A DNA stretch of 64,000 nucleotides from Actinoplanes utahensis (GCF_016862455.1 NZ_BOMZ01000042.1:145721-209720), one strand, 5' to 3'. Counted from the first letter of the stretch, positions 1 to 12,150 are shown. Program-made: numbers and translations. Notes: generated by a model from the letters alone, not told the origin.

Positions 1-1988
1 ATCTCCCGGCTCAGCCAGCGCGGCGCCGCGTCGCCGTTCTCGGCGGCCGCGGCCAGCACCGTCCCGGCCTGCCGCAACTCCCCGCGGGTCTGCAACCGCC
101 GGGACCGGACCAGGGCGAACGCCGCCGGCGCCGGGCCGGTCGCGTTCGGGCCGCAGTGCGGCTGGGCGGCGCGCAGGTGCCGGTCGGCGGCCTCGATGTC
201 GTAGCGTTCGAGGGCCACCCAGGCCAGCGCCACCTCGGCGCCGGCCGGCCGGCGGCCCCGGTCCAGCCCGCACTGGCCGGCCAGGTCGTTCGCCTGGCGG
301 GCAGCCGTCTCGGCCCGCCCGAGCCGGCCGCGGTACGCCTCCAGCAGCGCGATGTGTTCCAGGCAGCCGATCCGCACCGTCTCCGCGCCGGGCGGCGCGA
401 TCGCCGCCGCCTCGGTGAGCACCGTGACCGCCTCGTCGACGGCGCCGCTGCCGCTGCGAGCCGCGCCCTCGGCGGCCAGCAGCAGCATCCGCAGTTCGGG
501 ATGACGCGCCAGCCGTTGTTCCGGCGCCACGGCCAGGAAGGTCTGCGCGACCGGGGCCAGGTGGGCGACCTGCTCGGGTTCGGCGCCGTGGGCGAGCAGC
601 AGCAGCCGCATCAGGAAGCAGGACACGGTCAGACCGTCGCCGCAGTTGCTGCCGCGGATGCTGAGCAGCTTGCTGGCGTAGGTGAACTGCTCGGCGGCCC
701 GATGGTGGTCGCCGTCGCCGTACGCGATGGCCGCCCGGACCATCACCGCCTCGGGTGACTCCAGGTGATCGGGCATCCGGGCGAACAGCGCGCCGAGCCG
801 GCCGGATCCCCCTTCCAGGACGAGGGTGCCGAACGCGTAGTCCTCGATCACCATGCCGGCCGCGCCGGCCCAGTCGCCGGCCTGGACCGCGTGCCCGACC
901 GCCTCGGCCAGGTGCCCGTGGGCGGCCAGCCACATCGCGGCCCGCTGGTGCAGCAGGGCCACCTCGTCGGGTTCGCTCCAGGCCAGCTGGGCGCGCAGCA
1001 GTTCGGCGAAGAGCCGGTGGTAGCGGTACAGGGTGCTGCCGGTGGCGACCGGCTGGATGAACGCGTTCTCCCGGGTCAGTTCGGCGAGCATGCGTGACGC
1101 GCCGGGCCGGGCGGTGACGGCGGCGGCCAGCTCCGGGGTGAAGGTGTCCAGGACGCTGGTCTCCAGCAGGAACCGCCGGGTCTCCGGCGGCTGCCGGCGC
1201 AGCACCTCGCCGATGAAGTACTCGGCGATCGTGGACTCGTCCCCGGAGATCGTGCCGACCAGGCGCGCGGTGTCCACGTCGCCCTGCAGCACGCAGGCGC
1301 AGAGCCGGATCCCGGCCGCCCAGCCCTCGGTGTGCTCGACGAGCATGGCCACCTCGGGCTCGCCCAGCTCGACGCCGTGCAGGCGCATCAGCCGGGCCAC
1401 CTCGGCCGGGGTGAACGCCAGGTCGGCGGTGCGCAGCTCGTGCAGTTCGCCGGCCAGCCGGTACCGGTAGAGCGGCAGCGGCGGGTCCCACCTGCCGGTG
1501 AGCACCACCCGCAGCCGGTCGGCGTGGCTGATCAGGAAGTCCAGGCCGGTCGCCCAGTCCCGGCCAGGCAGCTGGGAGGCGCCGTCGAGGATCAGGACGA
1601 CCGGTGTGGGGTGTTCCCCGACAGCCGCCGCGAGACGGCTGAGCACCGGACGGCCGACCACGCCGCCGGTGATCGCCGGAACCGCCACACCGGCCCGGCG
1701 CAGCCCTTCGGCCACATAGGTCCAGAACGTCGGCGCCTGCTCGTCGCCGTGTTCGAGGGTGATCCAGGCGATCGGCCAGTCCACCGCCCGGCTGCGCGCC
1801 CAGGAGGCCAGCAGCTGGGTCTTGCCGCTGCCGGCCACGCCGGTGACCAGGGTGACCGGGGCTTGCACACCCGCGGTCACCCGGTCCATCAGGGCCGGCC
1901 GGGCCACCATGAACGGCGGTGCCGCCGGAACGGCGAACTTCGAAGCGAGCAGCGAAGCGTCCGGATCATTCATCGGTTCAGTCGACAC
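1..1988 (-). CDS. MalT-like LuxR-family ATP-dependent transcriptional regulator (partial, C-terminus beyond window)
   Basis: About 662 codons are visible and the 3' end runs off the window. A Walker A motif, GVAGSGKT, lies near residue 50, and a Walker B-like VVLILDGAS near residue 130. These are followed by a winged-helix-like region and a long helical, TPR-like stretch rich in Ala, Leu and Arg. This is the order of MalT/LAL regulators: STAND ATPase, then TPR, then a C-terminal LuxR HTH, which would lie outside the window. The GTG start has GGGGG eight bases upstream; an in-frame ATG five codons later (1973) is an alternative. The family acts as ATP-dependent activators in the cytoplasm responding to a small ligand. 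The ligand and targets cannot be told here. The neighbouring GH63/GH13 operon is on the same strand and ends about 115 bases upstream, so a carbohydrate link is possible but only inferred. Confidence 0.88.
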   Translation of the reverse strand, partial: MSTEPMNDPDASLLASKFAVPAAPPFMVARPALMDRVTAGVQAPVTLVTGVAGSGKTQLLASWARSRAVDWPIAWITLEHGDEQAPTFWTYVAEGLRRAGVAVPAITGGVVGRPVLSRLAAAVGEHPTPVVLILDGASQLPGRDWATGLDFLISHADRLRVVLTGRWDPPLPLYRYRLAGELHELRTADLAFTPAEVARLMRLHGVELGEPEVAMLVEHTEGWAAGIRLCACVLQGDVDTARLVGTISGDESTIAEYFIGEVLRRQPPETRRFLLETSVLDTFTPELAAAVTARPGASRMLAELTRENAFIQPVATGSTLYRYHRLFAELLRAQLAWSEPDEVALLHQRAAMWLAAHGHLAEAVGHAVQAGDWAGAAGMVIEDYAFGTLVLEGGSGRLGALFARMPDHLESPEAVMVRAAIAYGDGDHHRAAEQFTYASKLLSIRGSNCGDGLTVSCFLMRLLLLAHGAEPEQVAHLAPVAQTFLAVAPEQRLARHPELRMLLLAAEGAARSGSGAVDEAVTVLTEAAAIAPPGAETVRIGCLEHIALLEAYRGRLGRAETAARQANDLAGQCGLDRGRRPAGAEVALAWVALERYDIEAADRHLRAAQPHCGPNATGPAPAAFALVRSRRLQTRGELRQAGTVLAAAAENGDAAPRWLSRE

Positions 1989-2103
1989 GTCGGCTACCCC
2001 CAGAAAAGTCGCCTTGTTCGATCTCCTCGTTCAGAGTCGTCGCGTCGCCCGCATCGCACATCGTCCGGATCGGATAGTTCGGTTACGGTGAGTGCTTTTG
2101 ACG

Positions 2104-3572
2104 TTAACTTAGCGTCACAATATGCGATCCCCATGCAGGAAGATCGATGTACAGGCCGGCGCCGGCCAGCTCGTCACCGTCCCGCTCGAAGACCTGGCCG
2201 CTCAGCTGATCGGCCAGCCGCCAGGACCGCCCCGCCAGCCGCGGCCAGGGCAGTTCGACCATGGCCTGGGCCGGCCGGTCACTGAAATTGATCACGACGA
2301 TGTGGTGTGGCGTCTCGTCGCCGTGCCAGGCCCAGGTCAGCACCTCCCGGTGGGTCTGGTTGTCCGGCCAGCCACGGGTGTCGAGCTGCCGCCAGCGTCC
2401 CTCGCGCACCGGCCGGGCCACGGCCAGCAGCCGGTGGTGGAAGGCCGCCAGGTCCGGGTCGGCGGGCTCGTCCGGGAAGCGGGCCAGGAACACCGGCAAC
2501 CGGGTACGCCGTCCCTCGAACTGCCCGTCGTGCCAGAGCACCGCACCCGGCAGGGTGGCGATCGCCACAGCGGCGGCCCGGCCCCGCCCGCCCGGCAGGG
2601 TCGCCGCCGCCCGCGGCTCGTCGTGGTTCTCCAGGAACCGGATCAGCCCGTCCTGGTAGTCCCGGTCGGCGGCCAGATGCTTGCGCACCGACTCGGCGTC
2701 CTCATGCGCCAGCCGGTCGTAGAGCCGCTTGTCGTAGCAGAAGTCGAAGCCCTGCCGTTGCAGCGTCCACTCCATGTCCCAGTACGCCTCGGCGATCAGT
2801 ACCAGGTCCGGGTGCCGCCGGTGTACCCGCTCGATGACGGCCGGCCAGAACTCCGCGGCCGGCGCCTCCCCCACGTACCTGCCCCAGGTCCGGGCGAACA
2901 CCTCGTTGGTGAGCAGCATCGCCATGTCGCAGCGGATCCCGTCGCACTGCTCGCCGATGCCGGTCAGCACCTCCACCGCCGCGTCCCGCAGCCCCGGGTC
3001 GAACGCGTTGAGCTGGGCCACGTCCGGCCACGGCGGGAAGTACGGGTCCCTGCCGTTGGCGAGCACCCGACCGGCCACGGTGAACCAGCCCGCCGGATCG
3101 GCCGCCTGATCCTCCGGGCCGCCCTGCACGAACCACTCCGGATGCTCGATCGTCGCCGGATGGTCCGGGGCCACGTGGTTGGGCACGTAGTCGAGCACCA
3201 GCCGGACCCCGCGCGCCCGCAGTTCGGCCCGGGCCCGGGCCAGCCCCTCCGTCCCGCCGAGCCGCTCGTCGACCCGGTAACGGCGCACGCAGTACGGCGA
3301 ACCGACCACGTCCGCCTCGGCCAGGTCCGGCAACGCCTCCCGGAAGGACCGTTGCAGGCCGTCGTTCGCGTGCGCAACGGCCAGACCGGCCGGGCTGCGT
3401 TCCCAGACGCCCATCAGCCAGACCGCGTCCACGCCGGGCACGGCCACCTCGTCCCACACCTCACCGGGCACGTCGCCGAGGGTGACGTCCCTGCCGTACC
3501 GGCGGCTCAGGCCGGTCAGCCAGGGCCAGGTGAAGATCTCGTACACCGCCGGCGCCGCCGGCCATCCGCTGC

Positions 3573-3576
<4 letters not shown>
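2104..3576 (-). CDS. GH13 alpha-amylase-family glycosidase
   Basis: This is a 490-residue cytoplasmic protein with no signal peptide. The GH13 conserved regions appear in order: DYVPNH (129-134), DGIRCDMAM (212-220, nucleophile Asp217), IAEAYW with acid/base Glu263, and ENHDE with Asp329. A C-terminal beta-rich domain follows. All three catalytic acids are present, so the enzyme should act on alpha-glucosidic bonds, as a hydrolase or a transglycosylase. The exact substrate is not clear; it is shorter than trehalose synthases and lacks an obvious maltokinase fusion. Its ATG overlaps the TGA of the upstream glucosidase gene (ATGA), so the two are translationally coupled and probably work on the same intracellular glucan or glucoside. 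I infer an intracellular storage or compatible-solute role. Confidence 0.88.
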
Positions 3577-6224
<2,648 letters not shown>

Positions 6225-6258
6225 GCCCTCAGGCTCGTCCCGGCCGGCCCGCCGCTAC

Positions 6259-6277
6259 GTCCCCCGGCACGGATGAA
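6259..6277. promoter_or_regulatory. Shared 19-bp palindromic element, copy A (weak left arm)
   Basis: GTCCCCCGGCACGGATGAA. The right half (CGGCACGGATGAA) matches the element found at 12231, 12292 and 18700; the left arm deviates at two or three positions. It sits 35-53 bases upstream of the GH63-like gene start. It is assigned by similarity only. Confidence 0.4.
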
Positions 6278-6292
6278 TCGCCATACGCGCCA

Positions 6293-6324
6293 AGACGCCG
6301 CCCGGGGCAACCCGGGCGGCGTCT
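6293..6324 (-). terminator. Perfect 14-bp hairpin terminator of the DUF1269 gene
   Basis: AGACGCCGCCCGGG, a four-base loop (GCAA on the + strand), then the exact reverse complement. It lies 17 bases beyond the stop of the minus-strand DUF1269 gene and before the promoter of the GH63 gene. There is no long T-run, as is usual for terminators in high-GC actinobacteria. Confidence 0.75.
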
Positions 6325-6340
6325 GGTGAGAGGGCGGACG

Positions 6341-6835
6341 TTACCGCTGCTCACCGCCGTGCAGAGCCTCCTGCAGCTCGGCCTCGGTCTCCTTCGGCAG
6401 GGAGGACTTGAGCACCGTGCCGCCGTACTTGCTGAGCGCCTCGACGGCCTTGTCCGGCGTGACGGCCTCGACGACCAGGAACAGCGCCGAGGTTCCGGGC
6501 TGCAGTTCGTCGCGGATCCGTTGCTGGAACTCCTTGTTGATGGCGCCCTTGGCGAGCTTGCCGGTGAGAGCACCGAGGCCCGCGCCGACCGCCATGCCGA
6601 GGATCGGGATGAAGAACAGCATCCCGAAGAGCAGGCCCCAGAACATGCCCCAGGTGGCGCCACCGCCCACCGCGTGGTGGTTGGTGGTCACGTGGAACTT
6701 GCCCTCGCGGTCCCGGATGATCACCGCGATCGCGTCCGGCTGGATGATCAGATCCTTGGCCAGTCGGTTCGCCTCCAGCGACGCCGCTGTCGCCGTGGTC
6801 TCGTCGGGGTACCCGATGGCGACCAGTGTTGCCAT
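6341..6835 (-). CDS. DUF1269 family membrane-associated protein
   Basis: 164 residues. The N-terminal half resembles a ferredoxin-like fold (MATLVAIGYPDETTATAA). It is followed by a Gly-rich hydrophobic hairpin (about 58-93, FWGLLFGMLFFIPILGMAVG and GAGLGALTGKLAKGAI) and a C-terminal repeat of the fold including TSALFLVVE. This is the DUF1269 pattern, whose function is unknown. A paralogue with the same layout lies at 8786. It is a single-gene unit, divergent from 6972, with a copy of the shared palindrome 64-82 bases upstream and a strong hairpin after the stop. The start has AAGGAG upstream. The shared motif suggests co-regulation with the surrounding stress-type genes. Confidence 0.85.
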   Translation of the reverse strand: MATLVAIGYPDETTATAASLEANRLAKDLIIQPDAIAVIIRDREGKFHVTTNHHAVGGGATWGMFWGLLFGMLFFIPILGMAVGAGLGALTGKLAKGAINKEFQQRIRDELQPGTSALFLVVEAVTPDKAVEALSKYGGTVLKSSLPKETEAELQEALHGGEQR

Positions 6836-6898
6836 GTCGAACTCCTTCCGTGCCTCATCACGTCCCGATCAGTCAGCCACGGGCCGGCGGTGACCGGC

Positions 6899-6917
6899 CT
6901 CATCCCTGTGGGAGGAA
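6899..6917. promoter_or_regulatory. Shared 19-bp palindromic element, copy B
   Basis: CTCATCCCTGTGGGAGGAA, in the divergent gap between the DUF1269 gene (64-82 bases from its start) and the small gene at 6972 (55-73 bases from its start). It could serve both promoters. The left arm is identical to copies C, E and F; the right arm has one main mismatch. Confidence 0.45.
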
Positions 6918-6971
6918 GTACGGCGCCGCTTCCGGAGGCGACTCTGGGATCCGACGGAAGGAGAGGACGCC

Positions 6972-7244
6972 ATGCAGGAGCGTTACGAGATCAGGGTTCG
7001 CGGTTTCCTCGGCCCACTGCTCCGGATGGCGCTCAGCGACCTCCGTTGCCGGACGCTGCCCTACCAGAGCACCATCCACGGGCGGCTCTCGCACACCGAT
7101 CTGGAACTGCTGCTGTCGCGGCTCACCGGGTCCGGTGTGGAGCTGGTCAGCGTTTCATCCGTCACGGATGGCGTGACCGTGACCGGTCCGGCGACAGGAT
7201 CGGCCCGCAACCACGGACCCCGTACGAGGGAGAGACAACCATGA
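6972..7244 (+). CDS. Small conserved hypothetical protein
   Basis: 90 residues, start supported by GGAAGGAGAGG six bases upstream. The first 70 residues look like a compact alpha/beta domain (MQERYEIRVRGFLGP, then LSHTDLELLLSRLTGSGVEL), and the tail is basic and probably disordered. I do not recognise a named domain. Its TGA overlaps the ATG of the next gene (ATGA), so it is co-expressed with the DUF7144-type membrane protein and probably the AI-2E-type transporter beyond. Copy B of the shared element lies upstream. Function unknown. Confidence 0.7.
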   Translation: MQERYEIRVRGFLGPLLRMALSDLRCRTLPYQSTIHGRLSHTDLELLLSRLTGSGVELVSVSSVTDGVTVTGPATGSARNHGPRTRERQP

Positions 7245-7687
7245 CCGACACAGAGGCGTCGCGGCAGTCGTTCGACGAGCCGTATGGGCCCTCCGGACGC
7301 CGGCAGCCCACCGGCTGGGTGGGGATGGTGGTCTTCGCCGGCGTCATGCTTCTGATGCTCGGCGGATTCCAGGCGATCGAGGGTGTGATCGCCCTGTTCC
7401 GTGACGAGTTCTATCTGACCACCGAAGCCGGCCTGGTGGTGCCGGTGGACTTCAGCGCCTACGGCTGGACCCACCTGATCCTCGGCCTGATCGCGGTCGG
7501 CACCGGCCTCGGCATTCTGGCCGGGCAGACCTGGGCCCGGGTCGTCGGCATCATCATCGCGGTGCTGAGCGCTCTGGTGAACCTGGCTTTCCTGCCGGCC
7601 TACCCGATCTGGTCCACCATCGTGATCGCCCTGGACGTCATCGTGATCTACGCGCTCTGCGCCCACGGCCGTGAGGTCAAGTACTGA
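7241..7687 (+). CDS. DUF7144-type four-helix membrane protein
   Basis: 148 residues. A short polar N-terminus ends in PTGWVGMVVFAGVMLL, followed by four predicted membrane helices (about 29-52, 75-95, 99-120 and 122-142). There is a loop with FSAYGWTHLILGL between the first and second helices. This arrangement matches the DUF7144/'conserved membrane protein' family common in actinobacteria; its function is unknown. An open frame continues far upstream in the same phase, but the ATG at 7241 overlaps the previous stop and is preceded by CGAGGGAGAG, so that start is preferred. It is the middle gene of a run of overlapping genes 6972-10652. Confidence 0.75.
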   Translation: MTDTEASRQSFDEPYGPSGRRQPTGWVGMVVFAGVMLLMLGGFQAIEGVIALFRDEFYLTTEAGLVVPVDFSAYGWTHLILGLIAVGTGLGILAGQTWARVVGIIIAVLSALVNLAFLPAYPIWSTIVIALDVIVIYALCAHGREVKY

Positions 7688-8789
7688 TCTCCGCCCGGCC
7701 GGCACCGATCACGGGATCGGTGCCGCCGGGCTTCCGCGTGGCGTGATAGTACTGCTCGGCTCGGCCTGCCTGGTCGTGCTGGTGGCCGGGATGCGCGGCG
7801 TCGCGGACATCGTCGGCCCGGTCTTCCTGGCCCTGATGCTCGCTGTCACGGCCAGCCCGATCACCGGCTGGCTGCGCGCCCGGGGCGCGCCGGTCTGGGT
7901 GGCCGCCACGGCCACCATCGTCACCGTCTACGCGGGACTGTTCGCCCTCGGCACGGCGCTGGCCGTCTCGGTGTCCCGGCTGATCGAGCTGCTGCCGCAG
8001 TACCAGGCGCAGTTCACCGCCCTGCGCGACGACCTGGTCGCCACGCTCAGCGGGTTCGGCATCGACGCCGAGCAGCTGCGCGGCGCGGTGGCCGGGGTGG
8101 AGCCGGGCTCCTTCGCACGTCTGCTGGAGGTCCTGTTCGGCGGCCTGGCGAGCGCCCTGTCGAACTCGGTGTTCGTGCTCGCCGTGCTGCTGTTCATGTG
8201 CCTGGACACGGTGGGTTTCCCGGCCAAGCTACGGACGGCCGGGGCGGAGCGCCCGGAGGTGATCGGGGCGCTCCACTCGTTCGCCACCGGAACCCGGCGC
8301 TACCTGCTGGTGACGACGGTGTTCGGCCTGATCGTGGCGGCCTTCGACACGGTGCTGCTGTGGGCGATGGGGATTCCGCTGCCGCTGCTGTGGGGGCTGC
8401 TGTCGTTCATCACCAACTACATCCCGAACGTCGGCTTCGTGATCGGGCTGATCCCGCCCGCCCTGCTCGGCCTGCTGCAGGGTGGGCCCGATCTGATGCT
8501 GTGGGTGATCGCCGTCTACTGCGTGGTCAACTTCATCATCCAGTCGGTGATCCAGCCCAAGATCGTCGGGGACGCGGTGGGGCTGTCCGCGACCGTCTCG
8601 TTCCTGTCGCTGATCTTCTGGGCCTGGGTGCTCGGGGCGCTGGGGGCGCTGCTGGCCATCCCGCTGACCCTGCTCGCGAAGGGCCTGCTGATCGACGTCG
8701 ACCCGTCGACGCGCTGGCTGAACGGGCTGCTCGGCGGAGGATCGCTCCCCCGGGATGAGGTGACCGGGGACGGCACGGCCGGACGATGA
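7671..8789 (+). CDS. AI-2E family transporter (permease)
   Basis: 372 residues with about eight membrane segments. An N-terminal hairpin (LLGSACLVVLVAGM; FLALMLAVTASPITGWL) is followed by a central helical extracytoplasmic-type stretch (about 105-155). The conserved C-terminal block includes SFITNYIPNVGFVIGLIPPA and IIQSVIQPKIVGDAVGLS, the signature of the AI-2E/PerM family. Members export small molecules or exchange ions; a role in autoinducer export was shown only for some. The GTG start overlaps the previous gene by 17 bases; GTG 7743 is an alternative. The stop overlaps the next start (ATGA). Confidence 0.85.
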   Translation: MRSSTDLRPAGTDHGIGAAGLPRGVIVLLGSACLVVLVAGMRGVADIVGPVFLALMLAVTASPITGWLRARGAPVWVAATATIVTVYAGLFALGTALAVSVSRLIELLPQYQAQFTALRDDLVATLSGFGIDAEQLRGAVAGVEPGSFARLLEVLFGGLASALSNSVFVLAVLLFMCLDTVGFPAKLRTAGAERPEVIGALHSFATGTRRYLLVTTVFGLIVAAFDTVLLWAMGIPLPLLWGLLSFITNYIPNVGFVIGLIPPALLGLLQGGPDLMLWVIAVYCVVNFIIQSVIQPKIVGDAVGLSATVSFLSLIFWAWVLGALGALLAIPLTLLAKGLLIDVDPSTRWLNGLLGGGSLPRDEVTGDGTAGR

Positions 8790-9292
8790 CGGCCATGACG
8801 ACGTTCACGGTATGGAAGTTCGACGAACCCGAACGGGCCGAACGCTACGCCCACATCCTGAAGGACGCCGCCGCCGAGGGCCTGGTGCACATCGTCGACT
8901 ACGCGGTGGTCACCTGGCCGAAAGGCGCGGCCAGACCGGAGACCCACCATGAACACTCCAGCACCTGGCGGGTCACCGGCTGGGGCGCGTTCTGGGGCAT
9001 CGTGATCGGCGGCCTGTTCCTGGTCCCGGTGATCGGTGGCGCGGTCGGCGCGGGCATCGGCGCCCTGGTCAAGGCCACCGAGGGCACCGGTATCGACCGC
9101 GAGCAGCTGGAGACCATCCGGCTGGAGGTCACCGAGGGCACCTCGGCGCTGTTCCTGGTCACCGACCACGGCAACCTGGACCGGCTCGGCGAGCGGTTCC
9201 ACGGGATGCACCAGAAGCTGATCGCCACGAACCTCACCGATGAGGAGAAGGGCATGCTGATGGAGACCTTCGGTGACCACACCGTCGCGTGA
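8786..9292 (+). CDS. DUF1269 family membrane-associated protein, second copy
   Basis: 168 residues with the same architecture as the protein at 6341-6835: an alpha/beta start (FTVWKFDEPERAERYAHIL), a Gly-rich membrane hairpin near 70-95 (GAFWGIVIGGLFLVPVIGG) and a C-terminal block with GTSALFLVTDHG. The ATG overlaps the transporter stop, and ATG 8795 is an alternative start. Its 3' end overlaps the GTG of the DUF2252 gene by 20 bases. The two copies are diverged, so they are old paralogues rather than a recent duplication. Function unknown. Confidence 0.83.
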   Translation: MTAMTTFTVWKFDEPERAERYAHILKDAAAEGLVHIVDYAVVTWPKGAARPETHHEHSSTWRVTGWGAFWGIVIGGLFLVPVIGGAVGAGIGALVKATEGTGIDREQLETIRLEVTEGTSALFLVTDHGNLDRLGERFHGMHQKLIATNLTDEEKGMLMETFGDHTVA

Positions 9293-10652
9293 CCCGGCCG
9301 CTCGGGAGGCGGCCGGGCGGGCGGCTCGCGACCGGATCGCACCGGGCGCGCACGCCGACTTCAGCCCGGCCGCCGACCGGCCCGACCCGGTCGCGCTGCT
9401 CACCGCCCAGGAGACCGGCCGGGTCCCGGAACTGCTGCCGATCCGGCACCAGCGGATGGCGGCCTCGCCGCTGGCCTTCTACCGCGGCGCCGCCGTGCTG
9501 ATGGCCGCCGACCTGGCCGCCGCCCCCTCCACCGGGCTGACCAGCCGTCTCTGCGGCGACGCCCATCTGTTCAACTTCGGCGTCTACGCGTCACCGGAAC
9601 GCCGGCTGGTCTTCGACCTCAACGACTTCGACGAGACCCATCCCGGCCCCTTCGAGTGGGATGTCAAACGGCTCGTCGCGAGCCTCGCCCTGGCCGGGCG
9701 GGAGAACGGCTTCAAACGCCGCCAGCGGGCCGCCGTGGTGCTCGCGGCCGCCGAACGCTACCGGGCCGCCATACGGGAGTTCGCGGCGATGCGCGAACTC
9801 GACGTCTGGTACGCCCGCGCCGACATCGACGAGCTGCGCGAACGTCTCGGCGACGGGCTCGGCAGGCGGCGCAGCGATCGGATCGCCCGGGCCGGGGCCA
9901 AGGCCCGCACCCGCGACAGCCTGCAGGCCTACCACCGGCTGACCGCGGTGACCGACGCCGGCCGGCGGATCGTCGCCGACCCGCCGCTGGTGGTGCCGAT
10001 CGGCGACCTGCTGCCCGGGGTGGCCCGCAAGGTCCTGGAGGACCAGATCCGCGAGCTGCTGGCCGGGTACCGCGACAGCCTCGCCGACGACCGGCGGCAC
10101 CTGTTCGACAAGTTCGAGTTCGTCGACCTGGCCCGCAAGGTGGTCGGCGTCGGCAGCGTCGGCACCCGCTGCTGGATCGTGCTGCTGACCGGCCGCGACG
10201 ATCAGGACCCGCTGCTGCTGCAGGTCAAGGAGGCCGGGCCGTCGGTGCTGGCCGGCATCTCCGGCGCCGAACCGGCGCCGGACTGGGGCAGCAACGGCCG
10301 CCGGGTCGTCTCCGGCCAGCGGATCCTGCAGGCGGCCAGCGACATCTTCCTGGGCTGGCACACCGTCGAGGGCTTCGACGGTGAGACCCGCGACTTCTAC
10401 GTGCGCCAGCTGCGCGACTGGAAGGGGTCGGCCGCGGTCAGCGAGATGGACCCGGCGGGGATGACCGCGTACGCGAGGCTGTGCGGCTGGACCCTGGCCC
10501 GCGCCCACGCCCGCGGCGGCGACCGCCTCGCGATCGCCGCCTATCTGGGCAAGAGCGCCAAGTTCGAACAGGCGATGGTCCCGTTCGCGGAGGCCTACGC
10601 CGATCGGACGGAGGCCGACCACGCGGCCTTCGCCGCCGGCCTCACGGGATGA
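9273..10652 (+). CDS. DUF2252 family protein
   Basis: 459 residues. Diagnostic motifs are the N-terminal RDRIAPGAHADF region, RMAASPLAFYRGAAVLMAAD, LCGDAHLFNFG (about 97-107) and FDLNDFDE (about 119-126). The GDxHxxN and downstream Asp motifs recall aminoglycoside-phosphotransferase/kinase folds, so a phosphotransferase activity is possible but unproven for this family. It is the last gene of the 6972-10652 operon and overlaps the end of a convergent membrane gene by 11 bases. No signal peptide, so cytoplasmic. Confidence 0.85.
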   Translation: MTTPSRDPAAREAAGRAARDRIAPGAHADFSPAADRPDPVALLTAQETGRVPELLPIRHQRMAASPLAFYRGAAVLMAADLAAAPSTGLTSRLCGDAHLFNFGVYASPERRLVFDLNDFDETHPGPFEWDVKRLVASLALAGRENGFKRRQRAAVVLAAAERYRAAIREFAAMRELDVWYARADIDELRERLGDGLGRRRSDRIARAGAKARTRDSLQAYHRLTAVTDAGRRIVADPPLVVPIGDLLPGVARKVLEDQIRELLAGYRDSLADDRRHLFDKFEFVDLARKVVGVGSVGTRCWIVLLTGRDDQDPLLLQVKEAGPSVLAGISGAEPAPDWGSNGRRVVSGQRILQAASDIFLGWHTVEGFDGETRDFYVRQLRDWKGSAAVSEMDPAGMTAYARLCGWTLARAHARGGDRLAIAAYLGKSAKFEQAMVPFAEAYADRTEADHAAFAAGLTG

Positions 10653-12150
10653 CCGGTTCGGCGGGCACACCGTCGTGGTTGCGGGCGATCAGGGTCACCC
10701 CGATCTCGTACGCCACCAGCAGCACCGCGATCACCAGCAGCGACTGCCACGACGACAGGATCAGTGCCGGCACCGCCGCGACGGCGAGCCCGCCCACCCG
10801 GAAGGCGTCGAGGTGCCCGGCGATCAGGCCGGGCCCGCGGCGCACCGCGTACGTCCCGCCCTGCCGGGTCCACCGCCACCCGGCGACCGCCCCGCGCCGG
10901 ACGCCGCCCCGCAACCACACCGGGATCCGCCCCGGCCCGGCCAGGTACGCCAGCAGCGCGATCAGCGCACCGATCACGATGAGCTGCACGCCACGCTCCC
11001 GGAGCAGGCTGAACACCGTGGTCATGGTCGCGTCCACGCCGTCGCGGTACACCCCGGCCGGCACCTCCCCGAGGATGTGCCGGCGGACCGCCCGCAGCAA
11101 CGCGGTGATCGCCACCGCCGCCACCACCAGCCACAACCCGAACTGCACCGCCGTCCGGCGCCGCCCCGGCGAGATCACGAACGCGGCGAGCAGCAGCAGG
11201 ATCGTCCCCGCCACGAACAGCGCCAGGTACCGTTTCGCGGCCGCCACCGCCTGCTGCGCCTCCCACAGCTGCCCGGAGTCGTAGACGGTGAACTGCGCGA
11301 AGTTCGCCGGCAGGCTCACCCCGAGCGCCTCCTCGACCCGCAGCCGCAGATTCTCCGGGATCGCGCCGCTGCTCAGGTCGGGCAGCATGATCTGCTTGCC
11401 GAACAGCGTCGGCAGCTGCTCACTCAACTCCCGCAGCACCTGATTGATCAGCGGCAGCAGATCGATCTCGATCCGGTCCTCACGTGCGGTGATCACCGCG
11501 CTGGTCCCCTCGATCACCGCCACCATCCGCTGATGCACCTGCCGGTTCAGCTCCGCCCAGATGGCCTGGAAACGGTCGCTGCTCAGCACCCGCGTCACCG
11601 TCTTGTCGACCTGCTCGCGCAGCTGGCCGGTGATCGGCCCGACGACGAACCCGGCCTGCGGCGGCAATACGTCCCGCAGCCGCTGCTCGACGTTCAGCAC
11701 CCGGAACACCTCGGTGGTGGCGTACTGCGCCACCGCCGTGTTCACCCGCGGGTCCTGCGGCAACGGCGCGACGGTGGCCACCCACCGGTCGGTGTTCAGC
11801 GTGGTACGCGCCGCCCACAACCCGACGACGCTGGTGACCAGCGCGAACGCCGCCACCGCGGCGAGGATCGCGGCGACGGTCCGGCGGATCGCGCCACTTC
11901 TCGGCGGCCTCCGGCGCCGGGTCTCCAGCTGGCCACGCAATGCGGCGACCTCCGCGCGCAGCCGCTCCAGCTCCTCGGCATCCCTTCCCGGTACGGTCGC
12001 CGCGCTCGCCGGCGCCCCGGCCCCGGTCTCCCCCGGCCCGGTCCCGCCTTCTTCAGCGGCACCCTCCCGCGGCACGGTCTCGTCGGCGGGGTGGGGCACC
12101 GGTTCGCCGGGCGCTCCGGACCCTGTCGTCGTCGATGACGAGCTGGTCAT
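10642..12150 (-). CDS. Large membrane protein with coiled-coil N-terminus, unknown function
   Basis: 502 residues. A disordered Ala/Pro/Thr-rich head is followed by a short coiled coil (ELERLRAEVAALRGQLE, about 60-76), a basic patch and membrane helix 1 (about 92-114). A long extracytoplasmic region (115-305) contains DRWVATVAPLPQDPRV and VYDSGQLWEAQQAV. Four or five further helices follow, several near the C-terminus. This looks like the actinobacterial integral membrane proteins annotated as hypothetical; I do not recognise a catalytic motif. It is divergent from the DUF6325 gene, with shared-element copy C 81-99 bases upstream. The start has GAGGAGAG. Confidence 0.75.
   Translation of the reverse strand: MTSSSSTTTGSGAPGEPVPHPADETVPREGAAEEGGTGPGETGAGAPASAATVPGRDAEELERLRAEVAALRGQLETRRRRPPRSGAIRRTVAAILAAVAAFALVTSVVGLWAARTTLNTDRWVATVAPLPQDPRVNTAVAQYATTEVFRVLNVEQRLRDVLPPQAGFVVGPITGQLREQVDKTVTRVLSSDRFQAIWAELNRQVHQRMVAVIEGTSAVITAREDRIEIDLLPLINQVLRELSEQLPTLFGKQIMLPDLSSGAIPENLRLRVEEALGVSLPANFAQFTVYDSGQLWEAQQAVAAAKRYLALFVAGTILLLLAAFVISPGRRRTAVQFGLWLVVAAVAITALLRAVRRHILGEVPAGVYRDGVDATMTTVFSLLRERGVQLIVIGALIALLAYLAGPGRIPVWLRGGVRRGAVAGWRWTRQGGTYAVRRGPGLIAGHLDAFRVGGLAVAAVPALILSSWQSLLVIAVLLVAYEIGVTLIARNHDGVPAEPVIP

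Noticed and set aside
6899..6917. DosR/DevR-type hypoxia box
   Set aside because: The gene content looked dormancy-like, but the sequence does not have the GGGAC-N-GTCCC type core of that box.
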